Notes under the pieces: model-generated | What the model was told of the DNA's origin: nothing | Databases searched by the model: none | The model's input: the letters and a program-made list of their open reading frames with translations, nothing else | Shown: piece by piece, positions 16,069-24,738 of the stretch | How the letters are laid out: each line of letters begins with the position of its first letter | Numbering within the stretch: the first letter of the stretch is position 1 | Made by a program: the position numbers and the translations under genes | Source: Agromyces mediolanus | GTDB lineage: Bacteria > Actinomycetota > Actinomycetes > Actinomycetales > Microbacteriaceae | Assembly (NCBI RefSeq): GCF_023715325.1 | Contig: NZ_JAMBNX010000006.1 | Span: forward strand, 62,001 to 126,000 | Reading direction: 5' to 3' | DNA length: 64,000 nucleotides

Positions 16069-16922
16069 CCGCCAAGGTGCTCGAACTCGAGGACATCGTC
16101 GTCACCCATCGCCGGAGCGGCGGCCCGGCGGTGCAGGCCGTCCGCGGCGTCTCGCTGAGCGTGGCGCCGGGTCAGGTCGTCGGCCTCGTCGGTGAGTCGG
16201 GCTGCGGCAAGTCCTCGCTCGCCCGGGTCGCCTGCGGCATCCACGCCCCGACCTCGGGCTCGGTGCGTTTCGAGGGCGCGCCGCTCGAACCGCTCCGGAT
16301 GCGTCAGCGGCCCGCCGCCGACCGCAAGCTGCAGATGGTGTTCCAGAACCCCTACGCCTCGCTCAGCCCGCGCCGCACGATCGCGAGTCAGCTGCTCGAC
16401 GGTGCCTCCGAGCCGATCCCGCGCGAGCAGCGCTCCGCGGAGGTCTCGCGGCTGCTGGAGCTCGTCGGGCTCGACCCGGCCGCGGGCAGCCGCTACCCCT
16501 CCCAGTTCTCGGGCGGGCAGCGGCAGCGGCTCGCGATCGCCCGCGCCCTCGCGGCGAAGCCGAGCCTCGTCGTCGCCGACGAGCCCGTCACGGCGCTCGA
16601 CGCCTTCTCCTCGGCGCAGATCGTGCAGCTGCTGCAGTCGCTCGTGCGGGAGCTCGGCATGGGCATGCTCTTCATCTCGCACGACCTCTCGCTCGTGCGC
16701 GCCATCGCCGACGAGACCGCGGTGATGTACGCCGGCGAGATCGTCGAGCGCGGCCCGAGCGAGCAGCTCTGGGAGCAGCCGACGCACCCTTACACGAAGA
16801 CCCTCATCGCCGCGATCCCCGAGATCGGACCCGTCAAGAAGCTGCCGGGCCTCGACGAGGACCTCACCGAGCCGGCCGCGGCCGACGCCGGCGCGGCAGC
16901 CACGAACGGAGCATCAGCATGA
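16065..16922 (+). CDS. Peptide ABC transporter ATP-binding protein (DppF-like)
   Basis: Second ATPase, 285 residues. Walker A GESGCGKSS, Q-loop MVFQNPYASLSPR, signature FSGGQRQRLAIARALA, Walker B LVVADEPVTALD, switch FISHDLSL, and the C-terminal HPYTKTLIAAIPEI of the oligopeptide_trans_C region. The tail is Ala/Glu-rich (EPAAADAGAAATNGASA). ATGA overlaps on both sides tie the transporter to the amidohydrolase gene that follows, evidence that import and hydrolysis are one function. Confidence 0.93.
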   Translation: MTAKVLELEDIVVTHRRSGGPAVQAVRGVSLSVAPGQVVGLVGESGCGKSSLARVACGIHAPTSGSVRFEGAPLEPLRMRQRPAADRKLQMVFQNPYASLSPRRTIASQLLDGASEPIPREQRSAEVSRLLELVGLDPAAGSRYPSQFSGGQRQRLAIARALAAKPSLVVADEPVTALDAFSSAQIVQLLQSLVRELGMGMLFISHDLSLVRAIADETAVMYAGEIVERGPSEQLWEQPTHPYTKTLIAAIPEIGPVKKLPGLDEDLTEPAAADAGAAATNGASA

Positions 16923-18157
16923 TCAGCGCGACCACCGCCCCCACCCTGCTCGTCGGGGCCCGGATCTTCTCGGGCACCGATGCTGAGCTCCTCGACGGCG
17001 CCGCGGTGCTCGTGGCCGCCGACGGCCGCATCGCGGCCGTCGGCCCCGAGGCGGAGCTGCGCGCCCGCCCCGACGCCGCCGACGCGCGCGTCGTCGACCT
17101 CGCCGGCCGGGTGCTCAGCCCCGGCCTCGTGAACATGCACGTGCACCTCGGCCTCGCCCTGCCGGGCACGGCTGGCGCCGCGATCGCGAGCAAGTCCGAC
17201 CCCGACCTGCTCCTCGTGATGGCCGACGGCGCGAAGCGCACGCTGCACGCGGGTGTCACGACGACTCGCCTCGTCGGCGAGAGTCGCTACCTCGACTTCG
17301 CGCTGCGCCGCGGCATCGACGCGGGCATCGTGCCCGGCCCGCGCATCTTCACCGCCGGTCACGCGCTGTGCTGCACGGGCGGCCACGGCTGGGACTCCGA
17401 CGCCCTCGAGGGCGACGGCGCCGACGAGCTGCGCCGGCTCGCCCGCCTCCAGATCCGGCACGGCGCCGACCTCATCAAGGTCTGCATCTCGGGCGGCATC
17501 GCCGGCGAGCACGAGCAGATCGACACCCCCCAGCTCACCGACGAGGAGATGGCCTCGATCATCCAGGTCGCCCACGACTGGGGCCGCAAGGTCACCGCGC
17601 ACGTCGGCCCCTCGGAGACGCTGCGCCGCGCGATCGAGCTCGGCCTCGACTGCGTCGAGCACGGCTACCAGCTCACGCGCGAGATCACCGAGCTCATGGC
17701 TGAGCGCGGCGTCTGGTACGTGCCGACCATCACGGTGAGCCGCTGCGAGGAGTTCTTCGACGCGCAGGGGGTCCCCGCCTGGATGAAGGAGCGCGCCCTC
17801 GGTGCGGGCCCCCGGCACTGGGAGAGCCTGCAGCACGCCATCGCGAGCGGCGTGCCGATCGCGATGGGCACCGACATGCCGCCGGCCGCCGACTTCGACG
17901 GCACGACGGCCACCGTCCGCGAGATGGAGTTCATGGTGGAGGCCGGGATGACGGACCTCGACGTGATGCGCTCGGCCACCGGGCGGGCGGCCGAGCTCCT
18001 CGGCGCGCCCGGCATCGGCGTCATCGAGCCCGGCGCCCACGCCGACTTCATCGTCACGGACGAGGACCCGACGCGCGACGTCTCCGCGCTGCGCGGCATC
18101 GACTGGGTCATGAAGGACGGCGTCGTCGTGCGCGACGACCGGGCCGGCGCCCGATGA
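16919..18157 (+). CDS. Amidohydrolase (metal-dependent hydrolase, imidazolonepropionase/prolidase-like)
   Basis: Cytoplasmic zinc hydrolase of the amidohydrolase superfamily, 412 residues. Visible metal-site elements: NMHVHLGL after GRVLSPGLV (residues about 62-80), ADLIKVCISGG with the Lys expected to be carboxylated, VTAHVG, VEHGYQL, and MGTDMPPAADFDG with the late Asp. The small beta-sandwich parts at both ends (LLVGARIFSG and FIVTDEDPTRDVSALRG) are present. Members of this subgroup include Xaa-Pro and Xaa-Arg type dipeptidases as well as deaminating or ring-opening hydrolases, so a dipeptidase acting on imported peptides is a reasonable but unproven reading. Coupled by ATGA overlaps to the transporter and to the DUF885 gene. 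Confidence 0.85.
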   Translation: MISATTAPTLLVGARIFSGTDAELLDGAAVLVAADGRIAAVGPEAELRARPDAADARVVDLAGRVLSPGLVNMHVHLGLALPGTAGAAIASKSDPDLLLVMADGAKRTLHAGVTTTRLVGESRYLDFALRRGIDAGIVPGPRIFTAGHALCCTGGHGWDSDALEGDGADELRRLARLQIRHGADLIKVCISGGIAGEHEQIDTPQLTDEEMASIIQVAHDWGRKVTAHVGPSETLRRAIELGLDCVEHGYQLTREITELMAERGVWYVPTITVSRCEEFFDAQGVPAWMKERALGAGPRHWESLQHAIASGVPIAMGTDMPPAADFDGTTATVREMEFMVEAGMTDLDVMRSATGRAAELLGAPGIGVIEPGAHADFIVTDEDPTRDVSALRGIDWVMKDGVVVRDDRAGAR

Positions 18158-19896
18158 CCGGTCGCGCCACCGTCCGCTCCGTCGCCGACGCGCACCTCGC
18201 GGCGCTCGCCGAGCACGAGCCCGCCGCGGCGCAGGCGCTCGGCCGCGACGCCGCCGCGCGCCTCGCGGACTACGGCCCGGAGTGGGCGGAGGAGCGCCGG
18301 GCGCTGCTCGGCCGCACCGCCGCGGCCCTGGCCGCACTGCCCGCCGAGGCGCGCGCCGCCGACGCCGCCCTCGACGCCGCGCTCGCGGAGCGCGCCGCGA
18401 GCGAGGCGGAGCTCTTCGACACGGGCTTCACCGCCAGGCTGCTGGCCCCGCTCGCCTCGCCCGTGCAGGAGATCCGGGAGCGCTTCGACGATGTCACCGT
18501 CACGGACGACGAGGCGGGCGACGCGGTCATCGAACGGCTCGCCGCCGTCGAGCCCGCCCTCGACGCGCTCCGCCGCCGCCTCGAGTGGGCGCGCGAGGCG
18601 GGCCGCGATGGCCGGTTCAGCGGCTCGGGGGTCGCGGCGGCGCGTCAACTCGAGGTCGTCGCGGGTCAGATCGACACCTGGATCGACCCGGCCGGCCTCG
18701 ACTACTTCTCCCGCATCTCGGCCGCGCCGCTGAGCGGGCCGCGCGCCGCGGCCCTCGCGCGCGCCGGCGAGCGGGCGACGCGCGCCTTCGGAGAGCTGAG
18801 CGGATGGCTCCGCACCGAGCTGCTGCCGAGCGCGCCCGTCGAGGACGCCGTCGGCGAGCACGTCTACCGGCAGACCGCGCAGAGCTTCCTCGGCACCCGG
18901 CTCGACCTCGACGAGGTCTACGACTACGGCTGGTCCGAGCTCGATCGGCTCCTCGGCGAGGCCCGGCGCCTCGCCACGATCGTGCTGGGCGACGGCACTG
19001 GCACCGGAACCGGGACCGGGACCGGCACCGGCTCGGGCGGCACCGAGGCCGTGCGCGCCGCGGCGCGCCTGCTCGACGCCGACCCGCGGTACCGGGTCGC
19101 GGGGCACGAGCGCATCGTCGCCTGGCTGCAGGACCGCCTCGAGGACACCTTCGCCCGCGTCGACGGCGTCGCCTTCGACCTGCCCCGGGCCATCCGCGAG
19201 GTCGACGTCGTCGTGCCGACCGCCGCGAGCGGCGTCGTCTACTACACGCCCGGCGCCCCCGACGGCTCCGTGCGCAGCAAGATCGTCTGGACCGTCCCCG
19301 AGGGCGCCGAGGCGATCGGCACCTGGCAGGAGGTCACGAGCTTCCACCACGAGGGCGTGCCCGGGCACCACCTCGAGCACACCATCACCCGCAGCAACGC
19401 GAGCCTGCACCCGTGGCAGCGTTCCCTCTGCGAGATCCACGGCTACGCCGAGGGCTGGGCGCACTACTCCGAGCAGCTCTCCGACTCGATCGGACTGCTG
19501 CGCGATCCCGCCGAGCAGCTCGGCATGGTGCTCGGCCAGATCTGGCGCGCGGTGCGGATCGTCGTCGACCTCGGCCTGCACACCGGGCGCGAGCTGCGGC
19601 CCAACCCGCTCGGCGCGGCCGGCCCGTGGACCCCCGAGCTCGGCCGCCGCTTCCTCACCGAACTCGCCCTCGTCGACCCCAGGACGGCCGGCTTCGAGGT
19701 CGACCGCTACCTCGCCTGGCCGGGGCAGGCGCTCGCCTTCAAGGTCGGCGCCAAGCTCTGGACCGAGGCGCGGGCGAGGGCCGAGGCATCCGGGATCGCC
19801 GCCAAGGACTTCCACCACCGCGCGCTGTCCTACGGGCCCATGGGCCTCGGGCCGCTCCAGCACCTGCTCACCACCGAATCGACGGAACGACCATGA
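18154..19896 (+). CDS. DUF885 family protein (HExxH-like putative metallopeptidase)
   Basis: 580 residues, the usual length of DUF885 proteins, which are predicted metallopeptidases. The conserved motif is HEGVPGHHLEHTIT (about residues 408-421), with ICEIHGYAEGWAHYSEQL following, including the downstream Glu expected as a ligand. DUF885 proteins lack a proven general substrate. Odd feature: a Gly-Thr repeat of about 12 residues (about 283-296), encoded by GGCACC/GGGACC-type hexamers, interrupts a helical region and looks like local slippage. No signal peptide, so intracellular. Sits between the amidohydrolase and the SnoaL-like gene, ATGA-coupled to both. Confidence 0.86.
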   Translation: MTGRATVRSVADAHLAALAEHEPAAAQALGRDAAARLADYGPEWAEERRALLGRTAAALAALPAEARAADAALDAALAERAASEAELFDTGFTARLLAPLASPVQEIRERFDDVTVTDDEAGDAVIERLAAVEPALDALRRRLEWAREAGRDGRFSGSGVAAARQLEVVAGQIDTWIDPAGLDYFSRISAAPLSGPRAAALARAGERATRAFGELSGWLRTELLPSAPVEDAVGEHVYRQTAQSFLGTRLDLDEVYDYGWSELDRLLGEARRLATIVLGDGTGTGTGTGTGTGSGGTEAVRAAARLLDADPRYRVAGHERIVAWLQDRLEDTFARVDGVAFDLPRAIREVDVVVPTAASGVVYYTPGAPDGSVRSKIVWTVPEGAEAIGTWQEVTSFHHEGVPGHHLEHTITRSNASLHPWQRSLCEIHGYAEGWAHYSEQLSDSIGLLRDPAEQLGMVLGQIWRAVRIVVDLGLHTGRELRPNPLGAAGPWTPELGRRFLTELALVDPRTAGFEVDRYLAWPGQALAFKVGAKLWTEARARAEASGIAAKDFHHRALSYGPMGLGPLQHLLTTESTERP

Positions 19897-20294
19897 CCAC
19901 TGCCTCCTCCCTCGACGACTTCGTCGTCGCCCTCTACCGCGAGCTCGGCGACCGCGCCGCCTTCGACGCCCGCCTCGACCCCGCCGTGACCGTGTGGGAG
20001 ACGCCGTGGCCGATCCTCATGCGCGGCATCGCCGAGCTCGACGAGCTGCGCGGCCCCGCCCTCGCGGCCGAGGACCGCGCCGAACCGCTGCCCGAGGTGC
20101 GCCCCGTCGAGATCGTCAGCGACGACTTCGGCGACGGCACCGGCCTCGTGCGCTACGTGCTCGAGGTGCGCGACCCGGCCGACGGCCGGCTGCTCGAACG
20201 GGTGCGGGTCACCGACGTGCTCCGCCACGGCGAGGACGGCTGGCGTATCGTGCACCACCACGCGCAGGACCTGCCCGCCGACGGCGCCAACTGA
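19893..20294 (+). CDS. Small NTF2-like/SnoaL-type protein of unknown function
   Basis: 133 residues, alpha plus beta, with the feel of a SnoaL/NTF2 fold: N-terminal helices (SLDDFVVALYRELGD), an internal VRPVEIVSDDFGDGTGLVRY strand region and a terminal GEDGWRIVHHHAQ strand, a common ending of this fold. No catalytic motif can be named. It overlaps the DUF885 gene and precedes the DapA-like gene by 13 bases, so it belongs to the operon; it might be a small isomerase, hydratase or binding protein. Assignment to the fold is tentative. Confidence 0.6.
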   Translation: MTTASSLDDFVVALYRELGDRAAFDARLDPAVTVWETPWPILMRGIAELDELRGPALAAEDRAEPLPEVRPVEIVSDDFGDGTGLVRYVLEVRDPADGRLLERVRVTDVLRHGEDGWRIVHHHAQDLPADGAN

Positions 20295-20307
20295 GAGGAC
20301 GAGGAAG

Positions 20308-21237
20308 ATGGATCGCACGAGCGTCGACTGGCACGGCTACATCCCGGCCATCACGACCCCGTTCACCCGGGACGGCGACTTCGACGTCGCCGCCTTCGAG
20401 GGGCAGATGGGCTGGCTCGCCGACGAGGGCATGCACGGCGTCATCCTCGCCGGGACCTCGGGTGAGTGGTTCAGCCTGAACGAGGACGAGCGGGCCGAAC
20501 TGTTCGCGCAGGGCGCCCGGCTCGGCGCCGGCATGCGCGTGCTCGGCGGCTGCAACGCCTTCACCGCGGCCGAGGCGATCCGCCACGCCCGCGCCGCCGA
20601 GCGGGTCGGGCTCGACGGCATCCTGCTCACCCCGCCGCCCTACCTCGTGCCCAGCCGCGCCGAGGTCGTCGAGTTCTACCGCGAGGTGGCCGCCGGCACC
20701 GAGCTGCCGATCTGCGTCTACAACTGGCCCCGCGGCTGCATCGTCGACCTCGATGTCGACACCCTCGGCGAGCTCGCCGAGATCGACAACGTCGTGGCGA
20801 TCAAGAACTCCACGGGGAACTTCGCCGGCTTCCTGGCCGGGCTGTACGCCCTCGGCGACCGGGTGCGCTACTTCGGCATCCCGACGAGCGAGCTCGGCGC
20901 CGACCTCGCCGCCCTCGGCCGCGGCGACGGCCTGATGGGCTCCGGCGCCCCGCTCGGCCGCGACCACCCCGACTTCTGGAACGCGCTCGCCGCAGGCGAG
21001 CGCGAGCGCGCCATCGAGCTCGGCGCCCGCGACCGGGTCGTCATGACCCGGTGGTTCGGCCCCGACTACGGCGCGAAGTTCGGCAACCAGCAGGCGATCA
21101 TGAAGACGGCGCTGCGCCTCCGCGGCGTCTCGGCCGGCTACGTCCGGCGCCCCCTCCTCGAGCTCGACGACGCGCAGGTCTCGATCGTCCGCTCGACTCT
21201 CGAGGACCTGGGGATCGCGACCGTTCCACTCTCGTGA
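20308..21237 (+). CDS. DapA/NAL-family lyase or deaminase (candidate pyrroline-4-hydroxy-2-carboxylate deaminase)
   Basis: Class I aldolase-like enzyme of 309 residues, normal for the dihydrodipicolinate synthase/N-acetylneuraminate lyase family. Motifs: IPAITTPFTRDGDFD at the start, GTSGEWFSLNEDER (phosphate/carboxylate-binding turn), ICVYNWPRG with the catalytic Tyr, and NVVAIKNSTGN with the Schiff-base Lys. SD-like GAGGACGAGGAAG precedes the ATG. Followed with a GTGA overlap by three dehydrogenase subunits; DapA-family deaminases accompany such three-part dehydrogenases in hydroxyproline degradation of proteobacteria. A real DapA for lysine synthesis is unlikely here given the catabolic setting. 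Substrate is inferred from context only. Confidence 0.82.
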   Translation: MDRTSVDWHGYIPAITTPFTRDGDFDVAAFEGQMGWLADEGMHGVILAGTSGEWFSLNEDERAELFAQGARLGAGMRVLGGCNAFTAAEAIRHARAAERVGLDGILLTPPPYLVPSRAEVVEFYREVAAGTELPICVYNWPRGCIVDLDVDTLGELAEIDNVVAIKNSTGNFAGFLAGLYALGDRVRYFGIPTSELGADLAALGRGDGLMGSGAPLGRDHPDFWNALAAGERERAIELGARDRVVMTRWFGPDYGAKFGNQQAIMKTALRLRGVSAGYVRRPLLELDDAQVSIVRSTLEDLGIATVPLS

Positions 21238-22439
21238 GCGAGCGATACGACAGCATCGTCGTCGGCGGCGGACTGCTCGGCGCCGCGCTCGCCTGGATGC
21301 TCGCCCGCGAGGGTGCGCGGGTGGCGCTCCTCGAACGCGACCAGCTGAACCAGCACGCCTCGGGCCAGAACGCGGGCAGCCTGCACTTCCAGCTCGAGTA
21401 CCGGATGGTCGAGCACGGCTGGGAATCGGCGCGCACCGCCGCCGAGGCGATGCCGCTGCACCTCGAGGCCGCCCGCGAGTGGGCGGCGCTCGGCGACGAG
21501 CTCGGCGAATCGCTCGGGGTCGCCCAGCAGGGCGGCTTCATGCTCGCCGAGACGGCCGAGCAGGTGGAGGTGCTGCAGCGCAAGACCGCGCTGGAGCAGG
21601 AGTGGGGCCTCGACGTCGACCTCCTCGACGGCGACGAAGCCCGCCGCCTCGCCCCGTACCTCTCCGACTCGGTGCTCGCCGCCGCGTTCTGCCCGCTCGA
21701 GGGCAAAGCCGACACCCGCATCGCCGGCCCGGCGCTCGCCCGCGGCGCGCTGCGGCTCGGCGCCGAGGTGCGCACCCGCACCGAGGTCGTCGACCTGGTT
21801 CCCGCCGCGTCCGGCTGGGCGGTGCACGCGGTCGAGCGCAGCGAGGCGGGGGAGCGGATGCTCCGCCTGGAGGCCGACACGGTGATGCTCGCCGCCGGGG
21901 TCTGGACGACCCGGCTCGGGCAGCTCCTCGACGTCACCCTGCCGACGATCCCGCTCGCGCTCATGATGAGCGTCAGCGCCCCGACCGCGCCGTTCGTGCC
22001 GCACCTCGTGCAGCACGCCGGCACGAAGCTCTCCCTGAAGCAGACCGGCAACGGCACCGTGCTCATCGGCGGCGGCTGGCCCGCCCGCCTGCCGCTCACC
22101 CCGGACGGCACACCCGATCTGGAGAGCCGGCCCACCCTGCTGCAGTCCTCCCTCGTCGGCAACGCCGCCGCCGCGATCGGCGTCGTACCGCGCACCGCCT
22201 CCCTGCCGATCGTGCGCAGCTGGGTCGGCACGACGACCGTGACCCCCGACCAGCTGCCGCTCGTCGGCCAGGTGCCCGGCCGGCCCGGCGTGTTCGTCGC
22301 GACGGGCGGCTCGGCGTTCACCCTCGGGCCGAGCTTCGCTCGCTCGCTCATCGCCCTCGCCGACGGCCGGCCGCCCGGCATCGAGCTGCACCCCTACGAC
22401 CCCGCACGATTCGAAAGGCTCCGCCATGCCCGACGCTGA
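21234..22439 (+). CDS. FAD-dependent amino/imino acid dehydrogenase subunit (DadA/HcnC-like)
   Basis: DAO-type flavoprotein of 401 residues. Dinucleotide-binding motif IVVGGGLLGAALAWMLAREG (residues 8-27) and the flavin-site segment ASGQNAGSLHFQLEY. A C-terminal GSAFTLGPSFARSLIALADG contacts FAD in this family. GTG start overlaps the previous stop (GTGA). With the [2Fe-2S] protein and HcnB-like subunit encoded next it forms the alpha-beta-gamma set known from D-hydroxyproline dehydrogenase, opine oxidases and hydrogen-cyanide synthase. It would oxidise the C-N bond of an amino or imino acid and pass electrons through the iron-sulfur partners. Confidence 0.87.
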   Translation: MSERYDSIVVGGGLLGAALAWMLAREGARVALLERDQLNQHASGQNAGSLHFQLEYRMVEHGWESARTAAEAMPLHLEAAREWAALGDELGESLGVAQQGGFMLAETAEQVEVLQRKTALEQEWGLDVDLLDGDEARRLAPYLSDSVLAAAFCPLEGKADTRIAGPALARGALRLGAEVRTRTEVVDLVPAASGWAVHAVERSEAGERMLRLEADTVMLAAGVWTTRLGQLLDVTLPTIPLALMMSVSAPTAPFVPHLVQHAGTKLSLKQTGNGTVLIGGGWPARLPLTPDGTPDLESRPTLLQSSLVGNAAAAIGVVPRTASLPIVRSWVGTTTVTPDQLPLVGQVPGRPGVFVATGGSAFTLGPSFARSLIALADGRPPGIELHPYDPARFERLRHARR

Positions 22440-22725
22440 GGCCACGAGCGGGCGCGCCACGCGCCTGCCCTCGGAGCGGGGCGAACCCGCCGAGATCACG
22501 GTCGACGGCCGCCCGGTCGCCTGCTTCGCCGGCGAGACCGTCGCCACGGCGATGCTCGCCGCCGGGGTGCCCGCGTTCTCGCACCGGAACGGCGAACCGC
22601 GCATCCCGCTCTGCAACATGGGCACCTGCTTCGAGTGCGGCGTGACCGTCGACGGGGTGCCGCTCACCCGCTCCTGCCTCACCACCGTGCGCGACGGCAT
22701 GCGGGTCGAGACGAGCGAACGATGA
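22426..22725 (+). CDS. Small [2Fe-2S]-binding subunit (HcnA-like)
   Basis: 99 residues, essentially a plant-type ferredoxin half-domain. Four ligands have the right spacing: Cys63, Cys68, Cys71 (LCNMGTCFECG) and Cys84. A fifth cysteine at 33 lies near the N-terminus. Such subunits transfer electrons between the two flavoproteins of HcnABC-like dehydrogenases. Its ATG lies 14 bases inside the end of the FAD subunit gene and its stop overlaps the next start, so equimolar synthesis is expected. Confidence 0.9.
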   Translation: MPDAEATSGRATRLPSERGEPAEITVDGRPVACFAGETVATAMLAAGVPAFSHRNGEPRIPLCNMGTCFECGVTVDGVPLTRSCLTTVRDGMRVETSER

Positions 22726-24227
22726 GCGCCGCCCACGACCTCGTCGTCGTCGGCGCGGGCCCGGCCGGTGCCGCGGCCGCGCTCGCCGCCGCCGACGCCG
22801 GCCTCGACGTGCTCGTCGTCGACGAGCAGCGCGCCGCGGGCGGACAGATCTTCCGCACCACGCCGCCGGAGTTCGGCGGGCGCCGGAAGCTCCCGACCGG
22901 CTACCCGTGGGCCGGCGAGCTCCTCGACCGCGCGCGCTCGCACCCGGGCATCGGATGGCGGCATGGCGCGACCGTGTTCGGCATCCTGCCGGTCGCGTCG
23001 GATGCCCCGGATGCCTCGGATGCCTCGTCGCCGGATGGCGCGGATGCCTCGGCGGGGCCCGGCTCGACGGGCTTCGACGTGCTGACGAGCGATCCGGCCG
23101 ATCCCGCCGGTTCCGGCCGCGTGCGCGCGCGGCGGGTGCTCATCGCCTCGGGGGCCTACGACATGCCCGTCGCGATCCCGGGCTGGACGCTGCCCGGCGT
23201 GATGATGGCCGGCGCCGTGCAGGGCTTCCTGAAGTCGCAGCGGTTGCGCGTCACCGACCGCGTCGTGCTGGCCGGCTCCCACCCGCTCCTCCTGATCGTC
23301 GCCGACCAGCTTCTCGCGGCCGGCGCGCGGATCGAGGAGGTCGCGATCGCCCGAGGCATCCCCTCGCCCCTCGAGCTCGTGCGCGCGCTCCCCGCAGTAC
23401 CCGGCCACGTCCGCCTGCTCGGCGAGCTCGCCGGCTGCGTGCTGCGGCTGCTGCGGGCCGGCGTGCGGATCTCGACCGGCACCGTGCCGACCGAGGTGCT
23501 CGGCGACGGCCGCGTGCAGGGGGTGCGGCTCGCCCGCGCCGACCGTGGCTGGCGGCAGACCGGGCCCGCTCGCACCGTCGACGCGGACGCGCTGGTGCTC
23601 GGCTACGGCTTCCACCCCTCGACCGAGCTCGCCCGCCAACTCGGCTGCGGGCTCGACTGGGACTCGGCGCAGGGCGGCTGGATCGTCCGCCACGACGCGC
23701 AGCTCGAGACGACCGTTCCCGGCATCCACGTCGCGGGCGAGCCGAGCGGCGTCGCCGGGGCCGAGCAGTCCCGCGCCGAGGGCGAGCTCGCCGGTCTCAC
23801 GATCGCCGCGGCCCTCGGCCGTGCGGTGCCGGAGCGTGCGCTCGCCGGGGCGCGCCGACGCATCCGTTCGGCTTCGCGTTTCTCCGGGGTGGTGCAGCGG
23901 ATGTTCGCGCCGCGCCGCGAGGCCCTGCTCGAGCTCGCGACGCCCGCGACGGAGATCTGTCGCTGCGAGACGGTGACTCGGGGCACGATCGACCGCTTCC
24001 TCGACGAGAACCCCTTCGCCGGCACCGCGGATGCCGTGAAGCTCGCCTGCCGCAGCGGCATGGGCCCGTGCCAGGGCCGCTACTGCGAGACGGCGGTCGC
24101 CGGACTCGTCGCCAAGGCCCGCGGCGCGGGTGTCGGGCAGGCCGGGCGGTTCGCCGCGCACATTCCGGTGAAGCCCGTGCCCCTGCAGGCCTACGCCGCC
24201 CTCGCCGACGACCCCGCGGCTCCCTGA
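22722..24227 (+). CDS. NAD(P)/FAD-dependent oxidoreductase subunit (HcnB-like) with C-terminal [2Fe-2S] domain
   Basis: 501 residues. N-terminal FAD fold LVVVGAGPAGAAAALAAADA, GGQIFR, a central second nucleotide-binding part (VVLAGSHPLLLIVADQLL) and IHVAGEPSGVAGAEQSRAEG. The C-terminal BFD-like cysteine domain has CRCETVTRGTIDRFL and CRSGMGPCQGRYC, giving four ligands. A low-complexity loop of about 30 residues after ILPVAS is encoded by three closely spaced GGATGCCTC motifs and is unlikely to be structural. Last gene of the operon, followed by a large inverted-repeat cluster that probably ends transcription. Completes the three-subunit dehydrogenase. Confidence 0.87.
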   Translation: MSAAHDLVVVGAGPAGAAAALAAADAGLDVLVVDEQRAAGGQIFRTTPPEFGGRRKLPTGYPWAGELLDRARSHPGIGWRHGATVFGILPVASDAPDASDASSPDGADASAGPGSTGFDVLTSDPADPAGSGRVRARRVLIASGAYDMPVAIPGWTLPGVMMAGAVQGFLKSQRLRVTDRVVLAGSHPLLLIVADQLLAAGARIEEVAIARGIPSPLELVRALPAVPGHVRLLGELAGCVLRLLRAGVRISTGTVPTEVLGDGRVQGVRLARADRGWRQTGPARTVDADALVLGYGFHPSTELARQLGCGLDWDSAQGGWIVRHDAQLETTVPGIHVAGEPSGVAGAEQSRAEGELAGLTIAAALGRAVPERALAGARRRIRSASRFSGVVQRMFAPRREALLELATPATEICRCETVTRGTIDRFLDENPFAGTADAVKLACRSGMGPCQGRYCETAVAGLVAKARGAGVGQAGRFAAHIPVKPVPLQAYAALADDPAAP

Positions 24228-24665
24228 GCCTGGTTCCCCATCCCTGGTTCCCTGAGCTCGTCGAAGGGAACGCCGCCCTGGTTCCCTGAGCTCGTCGAAG
24301 GGAGCGCCGCCTTGGTTCCCTGAGCTCGTCGAAGGGAATGCCGCCTTGGTTCCCTGAGCTTGTCGAAGGGGGGAGCCCCCCACGATTCGACAAGCTCAGC
24401 GAACCATCCCTTGGTTCCCTGAGCTCGTCGAAGGGAACGCCCCGACGCTTCGACAAGCTCGTCGAAGGGAACGCCGCCACGCTTCGACGAGCTCAGCGAA
24501 CCATCCCCCGACGCTTCGACGAGCTCAGCGAACCATCCCCCGACGCTTCGACGGGCTCAGCGCACCATCCCCCGACGCTTCGACGGGCTCAGCGCACCAT
24601 CCCCCGACGCTTCGACGAGCTCAGCGCACCATCCCCCCACGCTTCGACGGGCTCAGCGCACCACG
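24228..24665. repeat. Large extragenic inverted-repeat cluster (about 12 units)
   Basis: The 511-base gap between the HcnB-like gene and the EamA gene is mostly repeats. Forward-type units (CCCTGAGCTCGTCGAAGGG and variants) recur with a 34-base period from about 24246 to 24370 and again near 24412. A hybrid unit near 24445 joins both types. Six reverse-type units with cores like CTTCGACGAGCTCAGCGAAC run from about 24481 to 24663, the last four ending GCGCACC instead of GCGAACC. Bases 24666-24738 hold only the short EamA promoter region. Confidence 0.92.
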
Positions 24666-24738
24666 CGGTGGCCGGATGTCGCGGGAGGACGGCAGCCAGG
24701 GGCGTGCACGGAGCGCGCGGACCCACCAGAATGGGCGG

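Noticed and set aside
18997..19040. Gly-Thr repeat in the DUF885 gene as a sign of frameshift
   Set aside because: The frame continues into the conserved HEGVPGHH region without a break, so it is an in-frame low-complexity insertion.
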